From Glycomyces lechevalierae (lineage in GTDB: Bacteria; Actinomycetota; Actinomycetes; Mycobacteriales; Micromonosporaceae): DNA of 64,000 nt. Both the position numbers and the translations under genes were made by a program. Location of the stretch: assembly GCF_027622945.1 (NCBI RefSeq), contig NZ_JAPZVQ010000003.1, forward strand, positions 263,422 through 327,421, in the 5' to 3' direction. Positions 55,350 to 63,982 of the stretch are shown here, piece by piece. The notes beneath the pieces are model-generated. The model had not been told where the DNA came from, made no database searches, and saw nothing but the letters and a program-made list of their open reading frames with translations. How positions within the stretch are numbered: the stretch's first letter is position 1; each line of letters begins with the position of its first letter.

Positions 55350-56995
55350 CGCGACTCGGCGGCGGGAACGGCCGGGATGACCTGGGTCGCCGCCGCCTCC
55401 TCGCCTGCGACAGGCTCGAGCGAGTCCGTGGGCGTCTCGTCCTGCGACACCTTGCGCCGCGCCGGCGTCTCACGCCGTGCGCCGGGCAGCGGCACCGAGT
55501 TCATGGGCCCCAGCACGTTCGGCAGCAGGACCGCCCCGAGCAGCGGCGTGTCGATCTGCCGCATCGCCAGAGCGGCGGCGGCGGTCTCGCCGATCGAGTC
55601 GCGTCCGGCCTGGACGGCGAGGATCACGGCGTCGGCGTGCCCGGCGAGCAACTGGGCGTCCGCGCTGCACGACAGCGGCGGCGCGTCGACGACCACGAAC
55701 CGACCGGCCTCGGCGAGTTTGGAGAACGTCTCGGCGGCGGCCTCGCTCGTCGGACCGGTGGCCCGGGCGGCGGCGCCGGGGCCGATCACGTTGAGGCTCG
55801 GCTGGCGCGGCGCGGCGTGCGTGGCCTCGCCGAGGTCCACCCGGCCCGACCACACGTCCGCGAGGCCCGGCACCGAGTCCGTGCCGAACAGCTCCGGCAG
55901 GCCCACGGTGGTGCTCGGATTGGCGGCGACGGCGGTGGCGCGGTCGCCCGCGCGGGCCATCGCGGTGGCGAGGTTCGCGGCGACGACGCTCGCGGCGGGG
56001 CCGGGGGCCACGCCGGCGACGACGATGACGCGCTGGTCGTGCGTCAACTGCGAGGACACGACATTGCGGAGCTGGGAGAACACCCGGCCGCCGGGGCTGT
56101 AGGCGCCGAAGACCTCGCGGCGCTGGAACTTCACGGCCGGCGGCACGGAGGCGAGCACCTCCAGTTCGCAGCGTTCGACCAGGTCGGTCGGGTAGGCCAC
56201 CTTGCGGGCCAGGCGGTGCCGGGCCCAGGCGAGCATGAGGCCGAGCGGCAGGCCGAGGCCGAGCGCGGCGGCGAGGTTGAACATGGCGTTCGGGCTGACC
56301 GGGGCGCCCGGCACGGAGGCCTGGTTGATGACCCGGCCGGGCGAGATCGCGCCCTGCTGGGCCTGGAGGTCGGCGATCTCGGCCTCGAACTCCTCGGCCT
56401 GCTGGCGCAGCCCGTCGAGGTCGGATTCGAGCCGGGCCCGGCCGTCGTCGCCCGAGTCCATCCCTGACAGCTCGTCTTCGGCGGCGGCGATGTCCTCGTT
56501 CACGGCGTCCAGGCCGACCGTGGCGGTGGCGATGGCGCTGTCGAGCGAGGCGGTGGCACCGGAGCGGCGGTGGTCGAGGTAGGCCTCGCTGAACGCGACC
56601 GACCCGGCCCGGGCCGCTTCGGGCGTGTTGGCGCGGTAGGCGATCTCGAGCACGGCGGTGTTGGGCGGCACGGTGACCGAGACGCGCGAGACGAGGGCGT
56701 CCGGGTCGTCGGCGCCGAGCGCTTCGGCGGCGGCCACCGCGACCTCGGTGGACTTGACGAGCTGGGCCTCGGTGTCGAGGTTGACCTGCCCGGCGGTGCG
56801 GGCCCCGGCGACGGCGGTGTCGCTCGGGGTGGGCAGCACCAGGATCGACGAAGTGGACTCGTAGACCTCCTCGCTCATCGAGGTGTAGGCGAACCCGGCG
56901 GCCAGCGCCGCGGCCACCGTTCCGACGATGAGCCACCAGGAACGGCGGACGATGACGCCGTAATCGGCGAGCGTGCGGGCGGCAGGGGTCCTCAA
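55346..56995 (-). CDS. Wzz-type chain-length protein with a degenerate tyrosine-kinase domain
   Basis: 549 residues from TTG, with AAAGG upstream. A Wzz domain opens with a helix (WWLIVGTVAAALAAGFAYTS), a periplasmic coiled-coil part, and a second helix near residue 250 (MFNLAAALGLGLPLGLML). The C-terminal domain resembles BY-kinases, but the P-loop reads GVAPGPAASVVAANLA, without the GK(S/T), so ATP use is doubtful. The tail (TQVIPAVPAAESR) has no tyrosine cluster. It would control glycan length by scaffold action. First gene of the 55-49 kb operon, divergent from the GH26 gene. Confidence 0.9.
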   Translation of the reverse strand: MRTPAARTLADYGVIVRRSWWLIVGTVAAALAAGFAYTSMSEEVYESTSSILVLPTPSDTAVAGARTAGQVNLDTEAQLVKSTEVAVAAAEALGADDPDALVSRVSVTVPPNTAVLEIAYRANTPEAARAGSVAFSEAYLDHRRSGATASLDSAIATATVGLDAVNEDIAAAEDELSGMDSGDDGRARLESDLDGLRQQAEEFEAEIADLQAQQGAISPGRVINQASVPGAPVSPNAMFNLAAALGLGLPLGLMLAWARHRLARKVAYPTDLVERCELEVLASVPPAVKFQRREVFGAYSPGGRVFSQLRNVVSSQLTHDQRVIVVAGVAPGPAASVVAANLATAMARAGDRATAVAANPSTTVGLPELFGTDSVPGLADVWSGRVDLGEATHAAPRQPSLNVIGPGAAARATGPTSEAAAETFSKLAEAGRFVVVDAPPLSCSADAQLLAGHADAVILAVQAGRDSIGETAAAALAMRQIDTPLLGAVLLPNVLGPMNSVPLPGARRETPARRKVSQDETPTDSLEPVAGEEAAATQVIPAVPAAESR

Positions 56996-57199
56996 CGCGA
57001 AGGCCTTTCTCGTTCTCTGAATCTCGTCTGAGTAACGAGCGACGCGACCTTGAGGTGACGGCTGCGCGGCGTCCACGCGCGCCGCGCGCGGGGTTGGGGT
57101 TGTGTTTGCGGGAGCAGACTAGTAAAAACCATTTTGTTCGCTAATATGGTGATTCGCTGCATTTGAGCGTGGATCACATTGGACGGAAGAAGGTGGGCG

Positions 57200-59140
57200 A
57201 TGAGCGACACCGGCACGCGCCAGACCCTTCGGGCGGGCCGCGGCATCGTGACCGTCCTGGCGGTGCTCCCGCTGGTCTTGGCGGGCTTCGTGGTCGGCTA
57301 CGGGGTCGGCTTGGACGGGGACCGCCTCGGCGACACCGTCGGGGAGGCCTGGCAGGACGGCAACGGGACCTACGACCACGAGCCGCTCGAGGCCTCCTTC
57401 ACCGCCACCGAGATCACCGTCCCGGCGCCCGAATCGCCCGCCGTGCTGCCCGTCGGCTATTCCACGGACCTCGGCATCGCCGTCTCGTACCTCCAGTTCG
57501 CACTCGACGAGTCCACGGTCCGGCCCGACCACACAGCCGAGCTGCGCCTGCCCGTCGCCGTCCCGCCCGACGGCGAGGGCATGATCGTCGAGGTCGCCTC
57601 CGTGCGCTCGGTGCCCTGCCTGTGCACGCTCACCGCTGACACGGCCCCGCCGTACGGCGAGGTCTGGGACGCGGTCGAGGTCGACGCGGGCACCACCGAA
57701 GCGGTCTTCGACGTGACCGGCGCGATCAACGCCCCGGGCCGCTACGGTTTCGCGGTGACGACCCCAGACCGCGACTCGTACCTCGAGTTCGCGGGCACCG
57801 AGTACGAGACGGGGCCGAGCCTGCGCACCGTCTCGCAGGTGCCGCCGGTGAGCCCTGTGTCGCCGAGCCTGGATCCGACCGCCCCGCCCACGGGCTCCAC
57901 GCCGGACCCGACCGCCGCGCCGACGAGCCCGGCGCCCACTTCGGACCCGACCGCCGCGCCGACCACGCCTCCCGGGGCGCTCCCGGTGGATCCCGATCAG
58001 TCGCCGACGCCGTCCGAACCGCCGCTGCGGCCGGATCCGGGCTCTGGAGAGTCACCGACGCCGCCGGTCGCCGGTCCGCCGTCGCAGCCGGATCCCGGCT
58101 CAGGGGAGGCGCCGACTGCGCCCGTCTCCGGCCCGCCGCTGCAGCCCGAGTCCGGTCAGGCCGTGGACACGCTCAACGAATGCGTCACGAACGAGAAGCT
58201 CGTGCCCAACTGCGGGACCCTGATCGGCGCCGCCGCCGGAGGGAAGACCTCGCAGGACAAGGAGGACGCCTTCCTCAAATTCGAGGCCACAGTAGAGCGA
58301 ACGCAGCAGATCTACCACGCGTACGAGCGGTCGGACGACAGGCTGTTCCCGACCGCGGACCAGATCGCGCTGACCGAGGACCCGGAGCATCCGCGGACCC
58401 TGTTCATCAACTGGAAGCCGCAGATGGCGAAATGGGCCGAGATCGCCGCGGGCGACCCGGAGGTGGACGACTTCCTGGACCGGCTCGCCGAGCACATCAA
58501 CGCGAACTTCGACAAGCCGTTCTTCTTCACCGTCCACCATGAACCCGAGAACGACGTCGTCGCTCGACCGGGATCGGGCATGGAGGCCAAGGACTACGCG
58601 GCCATGTACCGCTACGTCATCGAGCGTCTGCGCGCGCACGGCGTGGACAACCTCGTGTCGGTCATGAACTACATGGGCTACCTCAAATGGGTCGAGGTGC
58701 CGTGGCACGACGACCTGTACCCCGGCGAGGACGTGGTCGACTGGATCGGACTGTCGGGATACGGCCAGACCCTCAAGGACGACGGCCGGTTCGACTTCGG
58801 CGAACTCCTGGACACGGCCCATCCCGCCTACGGCTGGCCCGGCTATTACCACTGGGTCGCCGAGCAGCATCCGGACAAACCCATGATGCTGGCCGAATGG
58901 GGCGTCTTCACCGATGACGACCACCCGGGCCATCAGCAGACGGTGTTCGAAGCCGCGATGCAGCAGATGGCGCACTATCCGAGACTCAAAGCGATCGTCT
59001 ACTTCTCGTCGCCGAACGCCGAGGGCCGCAATTCCGAAGTGGACCAGGATGCGGACGCACTGGAAGCTTTCAGGACCCTGATGCGCTCGCAGTACCTCGA
59101 CGTGAGGCTCAACCTGGAACCCGCCGAACCGCCGAAGTAG
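57200..59140 (+). CDS. Secreted glycoside hydrolase, GH26-like, with Pro/Thr-rich linker
   Basis: 646 residues. An N-terminal membrane segment (VTVLAVLPLVLAGFVVGYG) is signal or anchor. Residues ~80-215 form a beta-sandwich (YLQFALDESTVRPDHTAELR). A Pro/Thr/Ser linker (~220-325) leads to the catalytic domain. The acid/base Glu is probably E448 in VHHEPENDV and the nucleophile E566 in LAEWGVF, the GH26 pattern of mannanases and related enzymes. Divergent from the Wzz gene; it probably trims the cluster's polysaccharide outside the cell. Linkage specificity cannot be told. Confidence 0.82.
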   Translation: MSDTGTRQTLRAGRGIVTVLAVLPLVLAGFVVGYGVGLDGDRLGDTVGEAWQDGNGTYDHEPLEASFTATEITVPAPESPAVLPVGYSTDLGIAVSYLQFALDESTVRPDHTAELRLPVAVPPDGEGMIVEVASVRSVPCLCTLTADTAPPYGEVWDAVEVDAGTTEAVFDVTGAINAPGRYGFAVTTPDRDSYLEFAGTEYETGPSLRTVSQVPPVSPVSPSLDPTAPPTGSTPDPTAAPTSPAPTSDPTAAPTTPPGALPVDPDQSPTPSEPPLRPDPGSGESPTPPVAGPPSQPDPGSGEAPTAPVSGPPLQPESGQAVDTLNECVTNEKLVPNCGTLIGAAAGGKTSQDKEDAFLKFEATVERTQQIYHAYERSDDRLFPTADQIALTEDPEHPRTLFINWKPQMAKWAEIAAGDPEVDDFLDRLAEHINANFDKPFFFTVHHEPENDVVARPGSGMEAKDYAAMYRYVIERLRAHGVDNLVSVMNYMGYLKWVEVPWHDDLYPGEDVVDWIGLSGYGQTLKDDGRFDFGELLDTAHPAYGWPGYYHWVAEQHPDKPMMLAEWGVFTDDDHPGHQQTVFEAAMQQMAHYPRLKAIVYFSSPNAEGRNSEVDQDADALEAFRTLMRSQYLDVRLNLEPAEPPK

Positions 59141-59189
59141 CAGGCCGCGCCGGCGGTCACCGCTTCAAGTCGGACCTCGCGGGCCGGGC

Positions 59190-59777
59190 TCAGCCCTCGG
59201 CCTGCGGGGCCTTCGCGTGGCGCTTGTAAGGAGACACGAAGCGGTCGCCCGGGATCCAGAACCGCCAGGCCGTGTCGGCCGCCTTCGTGATGCCGGTCCG
59301 CGGCCCCGCGGACACCGCCGCCGCGCCGTCGCCCCGGCGAACGGCGCCGATCATGTCGCGGCCGTCGTCCTCGCGGTCCCAGCCCAGCGCCTGCGCCAGC
59401 CGCGCCGGACCCCGCGCGAGATCCCGGTCCGAGATGCTCGCGCCGCGCCGCTCGCGCGCCGCCTCGACACCCTCGACGACCTCCCCGGCCCGCAGCAGCA
59501 CCGCCGCGCCCGAGCCGTCAGGCCCGCACACCAGGTTCGCGCAGTAATGCATCCCGTACGTGAAATAGACGTAGAGGAACCCGGGCGGGCCGAACATGAC
59601 CGCCGTGCGCTTCGTCTCGCCACGGAAGGAATGCGAAGCCGGATCGTCCTCGCGGTACGCCTCGACCTCCGTCAGCCGCACCGTCACGCCGTTGGCGGTC
59701 ACCATGCAGCCCAACAGCTCCGGGGCCACCCGCACCGAATCGCGCTCGAAGAACGAGCGCCCCAGCGCAGCGCTCAC
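59190..59777 (-). CDS. 3-methyladenine DNA glycosylase (AAG/Mpg type)
   Basis: 195 residues from the GTG at 59777, which overlaps the DUF3515 stop as GTGA; a GTG six bases further out is also possible. Signatures: LTEVEAYREDDPASHSFRGE (catalytic Glu) and FLYVYFTYGMHYCANLV, then LARGPARLAQALGW. Removes alkylated purines from DNA. Gene order glycosylase-DUF3515-AsnC-like-thiL is partly conserved in actinobacteria. Confidence 0.94.
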   Translation of the reverse strand: MSAALGRSFFERDSVRVAPELLGCMVTANGVTVRLTEVEAYREDDPASHSFRGETKRTAVMFGPPGFLYVYFTYGMHYCANLVCGPDGSGAAVLLRAGEVVEGVEAARERRGASISDRDLARGPARLAQALGWDREDDGRDMIGAVRRGDGAAAVSAGPRTGITKAADTAWRFWIPGDRFVSPYKRHAKAPQAEG

Positions 59778-60313
59778 GCGCACCCGGTCGGCGCGTCCGC
59801 GGCCGCCGGGACCTTCTCGGCGATCACCGTCGACAAGTCGTTGAGCACGTCGACCGGCTGATCGTTCGCCTCAGGGACGCTCACGCCCACCGGCACCTGC
59901 CGGTCGAGCGTCGTCCACTCCAGACCGGCCTCGTCCGAATACCAGCAGACCCCGTTGAGCTTGTAGACCAGCGCCGTGTCCTCCACCGCGACCGGCTCGA
60001 CCCCGCAGGTCGCCACCGCCGCCGGATCGCCGTACGCCAGGACCGACTCCGCCGCGCCGGCGCCGCCCTCGACCGGGCGCGCCTGCAGGCCGCCGGCCGT
60101 CTCCGGGGCGGTCGCCGTGAGCGCCAAGCAGATCACCGCGTCCTCCTCACTGAGAGCGGGAGCCGCGACCGACACCGGCGACAGGTCCTCGTGCACCGGC
60201 TCCGCCTCGGGCGCGATCGCGTTGAACACCAGCACGCCCGCGACCACCGCGACCGGCACCGCCACCACGGTCGCCACGATCGCCGGAAGCCGCGACTTCT
60301 TCTCGGAACCCAT
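59774..60313 (-). CDS. DUF3515 exported protein
   Basis: 179 residues with TGAGGAG before the ATG. An N-terminal membrane helix (IVATVVAVPVAVVAGVLVFN) is followed by an external domain with ICLALTATAPETAGGLQARP, CGVEPV, YKLNGVCWYSDE and a C-terminal Cys. The Leu-x-G-L-x-R-P and Cys pattern is that of DUF3515, often next to thiL in actinobacteria, role unknown. Confidence 0.88.
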   Translation of the reverse strand: MGSEKKSRLPAIVATVVAVPVAVVAGVLVFNAIAPEAEPVHEDLSPVSVAAPALSEEDAVICLALTATAPETAGGLQARPVEGGAGAAESVLAYGDPAAVATCGVEPVAVEDTALVYKLNGVCWYSDEAGLEWTTLDRQVPVGVSVPEANDQPVDVLNDLSTVIAEKVPAAADAPTGCA

Positions 60314-60326
60314 CGGGAACCGCTCC

Positions 60327-60560
60327 TCAGTCGTTGAGAATCGAACAGGTCAACGTGCGGGTAATGCCCGCCACCCGCTGGACTCTACTCACCACCAGCG
60401 TCCTGAGATGATCGGCGGAGGCGGCCTCGGTGAGCACCACCACGTCATACGGGCCGGTGACGATGTCGACCCGGACCACGCCCTCGATCGCCGACACCTC
60501 CTCGGCCACCTGGTCGGCGGTGCCGACCTCGGACTGGACCAGAATGTACGCCTGCACCAT
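60327..60560 (-). CDS. Stand-alone AsnC/Lrp ligand-binding (RAM) domain protein
   Basis: 77 residues from the ATG at 60560, after CAGGAGG; longer upstream readings have poor codon use. VQAYILVQSEVGTADQVAEE, GVVRVDIVTGPYDVVVLTEA and a final VAGITRTLTC match the Lrp/AsnC effector domain without the DNA-binding part. Such small proteins form rings that may bind amino acids. Divergent from thiL. Confidence 0.9.
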   Translation of the reverse strand: MVQAYILVQSEVGTADQVAEEVSAIEGVVRVDIVTGPYDVVVLTEAASADHLRTLVVSRVQRVAGITRTLTCSILND

Positions 60561-60704
60561 GTGACAGGCCTCCTCAGGAGAACGGGCAAGAAGGGATCGT
60601 GGGGTCGAACCCGACACGGGCGGGCCTGACCGCTTCGCGATCACCCTTGAGCGAAGATTACCCAGTCATCGACCGACCTTCCAACACCGAGGAATGAGCC
60701 CCAC

Positions 60705-61655
60705 GTGAGTGAGACCGTCGCCGAAGTCGGCGAGTTCCGCCTCATCGAGCGCTTCACGCGCCACTTCGCGGCCACACCCGCCGTCGTGCTCGGCCCCGGC
60801 GACGACGCCGCCGTCGTCACCGCCCCCGACGGCCGCGTCGTCGCCTGCACCGACATGCTCGTCGAAGGCAACCACTTCCGCCGCGACTGGTGCTCCGCCG
60901 CCGACGTCGGCCACAAGGCCGCCGCCGCCAACCTCGCCGACATCGCCTCCATGGGCGCCCGCCCCACCGCCCTCCTCGCCGCCGTCGCCGCCCCCCAGGA
61001 CCTGCCCGCCGAATGGCTCGAAGGCCTCGCCTCCGGCCTCGCCGCCGAAGCCGCCGCCGTCGGCGCGGCCGTCGTCGGGGGCGACACCACCCGCGGTGAA
61101 CTCCTCACCGTCACGGTGACCGCCCTCGGCGACCTCGAAGGGCGCGAACCCGTCACGCGCTCAGGGGCCAAGCCGGGGGACGTGCTCGCGCTGGCGGGCC
61201 GGATCGGCTGGGCCGCCGGCGGCCTGAACGTGCTCTCGCGCGGCTTCCGCTCTCCGGGCGCGCTCGTCGGCGCCTACCGCAGGCCGCAGCCGCCGTACGC
61301 GGCCGGTCGTGACGCCGCCCTCATGGGCGTGCGCGCCATGATCGACGTCTCGGACGGCCTCCTCGCCGACATCGGTCACATCGCCGACGACTCGGGCGTC
61401 GCGATCGACGTCGACACCACGGCCCTGCCCGTCCCCGAACCGATGCGCAACGCCGCCGAAGCCCTCGGCGCGGACGCCCGCAACTGGCTCCTCTCCGGCG
61501 GCGAGGACCATGCGCTGGCGGCGGCCTTCCCGCCCGACGTGCTCCTGCCGGAAGGCTGGCGCCGCATCGGCACCGTGAGCGAAGGCGCCGGCGTCACGGT
61601 CGACGGCCACCGCTGGACCGGCCCGACGGGCTGGGACCACTTCGTGAAGGAGTAA
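60705..61655 (+). CDS. thiL: Thiamine-monophosphate kinase
   Basis: 316 residues from GTG with GAGGA upstream. PurM/ThiL fold: VLGPGDDAAVV, TDMLVEGNHFRRDW, AAANLADIASMGARPTALL, VVGGDTTRG and MIDVSDGLLADIGHIA. Converts thiamine phosphate to the diphosphate with ATP. Confidence 0.96.
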   Translation: MSETVAEVGEFRLIERFTRHFAATPAVVLGPGDDAAVVTAPDGRVVACTDMLVEGNHFRRDWCSAADVGHKAAAANLADIASMGARPTALLAAVAAPQDLPAEWLEGLASGLAAEAAAVGAAVVGGDTTRGELLTVTVTALGDLEGREPVTRSGAKPGDVLALAGRIGWAAGGLNVLSRGFRSPGALVGAYRRPQPPYAAGRDAALMGVRAMIDVSDGLLADIGHIADDSGVAIDVDTTALPVPEPMRNAAEALGADARNWLLSGGEDHALAAAFPPDVLLPEGWRRIGTVSEGAGVTVDGHRWTGPTGWDHFVKE

Positions 61656-61953
61656 CGCGGTCCGACCGGGCTCGGCCGGCCAGGCTCGGACGGCCGACCG
61701 GCGAGGCGGCGCGGATTCTGGCGAAGACGTCGGCGGCGGGCGCGGGCGAGCGGGCGGGTGCTGACCTACCCGCCCAGGGTGGGTAGGTTCCCGCTGCCAC
61801 CTTCGCACCCGGGTCTGACAAGAACGGGCTGGTTTCGCCTCCCATGTCGGCACTATCACGATTCGCTGGAGCCGGGGCGCTTCAGCTCGGGCGAGACCCA
61901 GGCGTGAGGCCGGTGTCGGCCCCCGCGTCCCGCCCGAAAGAGCGATCATCATC
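61656..61953. other. Gene-free stretch after thiL
   Basis: No coding region with good codon use. It contains an eight-base inverted repeat ACCTACCC / GGGTAGGT (61764-61771 and 61781-61788) and one isolated copy of the GGCGTGA heptamer near 61901, which may be the seed of the array that follows. Confidence 0.5.
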
Positions 61954-62079
61954 GGCGTGAGGCGTGAGGCGTGAGGCGTGAGGCGTGAGGCGTGAGGCGT
62001 GAGGCGTGAGGCGTGAGGCGTGAGGCGTGAGGCGTGAGGCGTGAGGCGTGAGGCGTGAGGCGTGAGGCGTGAGGCGTGA
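61954..62079. repeat. Tandem array of 18 perfect GGCGTGA heptamers
   Basis: 126 bases made of 18 identical seven-base units without a single change, then a partial unit. The minus strand could read a long (LTPHASR)n frame, but that is a product of the repeat. The perfection suggests recent slippage growth and probable length variation between strains. Confidence 0.95.
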
Positions 62080-62128
62080 GGCGGCCGCGTCCCCGCCCGA
62101 TCGCGACCGTTCTCCGGGTACGACAAAG

Positions 62129-62155
62129 CGCCGCCGGGGCGATGCCCCGGCGGCG
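62129..62155 (-). terminator. Hairpin terminator after rpmB
   Basis: CGCCGCCGGGGC (62129-62140) pairs perfectly with GCCCCGGCGGCG (62144-62155) around GAT. On the minus strand it lies 22 bases after the rpmB stop and is followed by CTTT. Confidence 0.8.
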
Positions 62156-62177
62156 TAAGACTTCGCGGCGTCAGCCC

Positions 62178-62369
62178 TTAGCGGGTGACCTTGCCGGCCT
62201 TGATGCACGAAGTGCAGACCTTGGCGCGGCGCTTGTTGTCACCGGAGCCAGTCGCGATGCGGATGGTCTGCAGGTTCGGGTTCCAACGACGACGGGTCTT
62301 CTTGTGGGACCACGGGACGTTGTTGCCGAAGCCCGGGCGCTTGGCGCAGACTTCACACACGCTCGACAT
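62178..62369 (-). CDS. rpmB: 50S ribosomal protein L28 (zinc-type)
   Basis: 63 residues from the ATG at 62369, with GGAG upstream; an in-frame ATG at 62387 adds six residues but lacks a ribosome site. SSVCEVCAKRPGFGNNVPWS and AKVCTSCIKAGKVTR carry two C-x-x-C pairs, the zinc-binding form. Stands alone near the heptamer array. A TAGAAT -10-like box lies at 62434-62429 on the minus strand. Confidence 0.96.
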   Translation of the reverse strand: MSSVCEVCAKRPGFGNNVPWSHKKTRRRWNPNLQTIRIATGSGDNKRRAKVCTSCIKAGKVTR

Positions 62370-62746
62370 AATCCAAAACTCCTGCATTGACGTTCATTCG
62401 GCCCACCCCGACGGCGGGCAACCCGGTAATTCTAACGGACCCGGCGGACCGCCGGCCATCCAGGTGGCGGGACCTGCGCCACAGCCCCCGGAGACTGCCG
62501 TCCCCGGCGGCCGGGCCGACTCGGTGCGGGTCGGGTCCTTCCCGGGCGGAACACCTGTGCCGCAACCGGACCCAGGCCCGGATCGCGCCGGTTCGTCGGT
62601 CCTCCCAGGACGCTCCGCGGCGGCGCTGTGCTGTGGCGGCTGCCGCGGTCGGCTACCGTTGGTGACTCTAGGATGGGTTCAGATCCCGTAGGCTGGCCGC
62701 ATACACATGATGTGCCGATGCCCATATCTTCTTTGGTGAGTCGAAC
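62370..62746. other. Divergent intergenic region
   Basis: About 375 bases between rpmB and the proline-rich protein gene. Apart from the rpmB -10-like box (62429-62434) and weak promoter-like TAGGCT (62689-62694) facing the plus-strand gene, I see no feature. Confidence 0.4.
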
Positions 62747-63928
62747 ATGAGCCACACCCCGCAGCAGCCTGCCGACGGCTGGCAGCCGCCGCAGCAACAG
62801 CCCCCGGTGTACCGCCCCAACGAGCAGCCTCCCCAGGAGGAGCAGCCGCCGTGGTCCCCGGAGAGTCAGCGCATGGCGCAGTCGGGCCGGCAGGGCCCGG
62901 TCGAAGAGGACGGGACCGTCAAGTACGTCGGCGGACCCGGCCACGTGTCGCCGCAGCAGTTCGGTCCGCCCCCGGGCGTCCCGGTCTCGCCGTTCGACGC
63001 CCCGCCGCAGCAGGCCTTCCAAGGCATGCCCCCGCAGCCGCAACCGCAGCAGCCGTTCCAGGCGTCCCCGCCGCCCCCGGCGGCCTCCGACCCGTTCGGC
63101 CCCTCCGGCGGTTACCCCGTGTCCGGCATGCCGGTCTCCGGGATGCCGCCGGTCTCGTCCATCCCCGCTTCCGGGATGCCGGTCTCGGGCATGCCCGTGT
63201 CGTCCCCGGCGGGCCAGCCGCCGTTCGGCGGCGGCCAGTTCGGCCCCCAGGGCGGCCAGCTCGTCCCGGTCTCGGGCGGCGCGCAGCCGTGGGGCGCCCC
63301 GGACACGATCCAGCGCAAGAACAAGAAGAAGGGCGGCAAGGGCCCGATGTGGCTCATCGTCGCCGGGATCGTCGTCGTCGTGCTCGCGCTCGGCGTCGGC
63401 GGCTTCATCCTCTTCAACCCGTTGGACAAGGGCGACGACACCACCGGCACGATCGAGAGCAGCGGGGCCGTCGAGGAGGAGCCGGAGACGCCGCTCACCG
63501 TCTCCGCGGACGCCTCGGGTCTGAGCATCCTCTCGCCTGAGGGCTCGGCCCCGGCCGAGAACGTGCCGGGCGGCTTCACCGCCGCGACCGGCCTGACCCT
63601 CGGTGAAGGCGGACCGACGGCGTTCTTCGGCGCCCTCGACCCGGCCGCGATCGGCGTCGCCGCGGAGGTCCCGATCGCCGACCTCGGCACGAACCTGCAG
63701 AACCTGGCCGCCACCTGGGCGGGCGGGACCGCCGAAGGCGTCGAAGCCGTCCAGTACCGGGTCGACGCCCGGCCCGCGCAGTTCAGCACCTTCACGGTCG
63801 GCGACCTGACCGTGATGACCGCGATCATCGAGAACGGCGACGGCTACGTCGGCTTCGTCGGGTCGGCCACCGCCGACCAGGTCGAAGTCCTCGAAGCGGC
63901 CCGCAGCAGCCTCAGCTTCGGCTCGTAG
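62747..63928 (+). CDS. Proline-rich membrane protein of unknown function
   Basis: 393 residues. Residues 1-190 are Pro/Gln/Gly-rich and disordered, with short repeats of PVSGM. A Lys-rich stretch (RKNKKKGGKG) precedes a single membrane helix (WLIVAGIVVVVLALGVGGFILF, about residues 201-222). The external part (~225-393) is acidic, then folded, with AQFSTFTVGDLTVMTAIIENG. The Pro-rich N-terminal is presumably cytosolic. This layout is common among actinobacterial envelope proteins; no family is recognised. Confidence 0.8.
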   Translation: MSHTPQQPADGWQPPQQQPPVYRPNEQPPQEEQPPWSPESQRMAQSGRQGPVEEDGTVKYVGGPGHVSPQQFGPPPGVPVSPFDAPPQQAFQGMPPQPQPQQPFQASPPPPAASDPFGPSGGYPVSGMPVSGMPPVSSIPASGMPVSGMPVSSPAGQPPFGGGQFGPQGGQLVPVSGGAQPWGAPDTIQRKNKKKGGKGPMWLIVAGIVVVVLALGVGGFILFNPLDKGDDTTGTIESSGAVEEEPETPLTVSADASGLSILSPEGSAPAENVPGGFTAATGLTLGEGGPTAFFGALDPAAIGVAAEVPIADLGTNLQNLAATWAGGTAEGVEAVQYRVDARPAQFSTFTVGDLTVMTAIIENGDGYVGFVGSATADQVEVLEAARSSLSFGS

Positions 63929-63946
63929 CGACACCAAGGCATCGGC

Positions 63947-63982
63947 CGGCCCCCCCCCGCGAGCGCGCGGGGCCGGGGGGGG
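63947..63982 (+). terminator. G/C-rich hairpin after the proline-rich protein gene
   Basis: CCCCGCG (63955-63961) pairs with CGCGGGG (63966-63972); outer C-runs and G-runs lengthen the stem with mismatches. Sits about 20 bases after the stop. Confidence 0.55.

Noticed and set aside
61954..62079. Tandem array as a CRISPR
   Set aside because: Units are only seven bases and there are no spacers or cas genes.
61161..62126. Minus-strand open frame of 321 codons with repeated LTPHASR
   Set aside because: It overlaps thiL antisense and owes its length to the heptamer array, which happens to be open in this frame. No ribosome site or family match.
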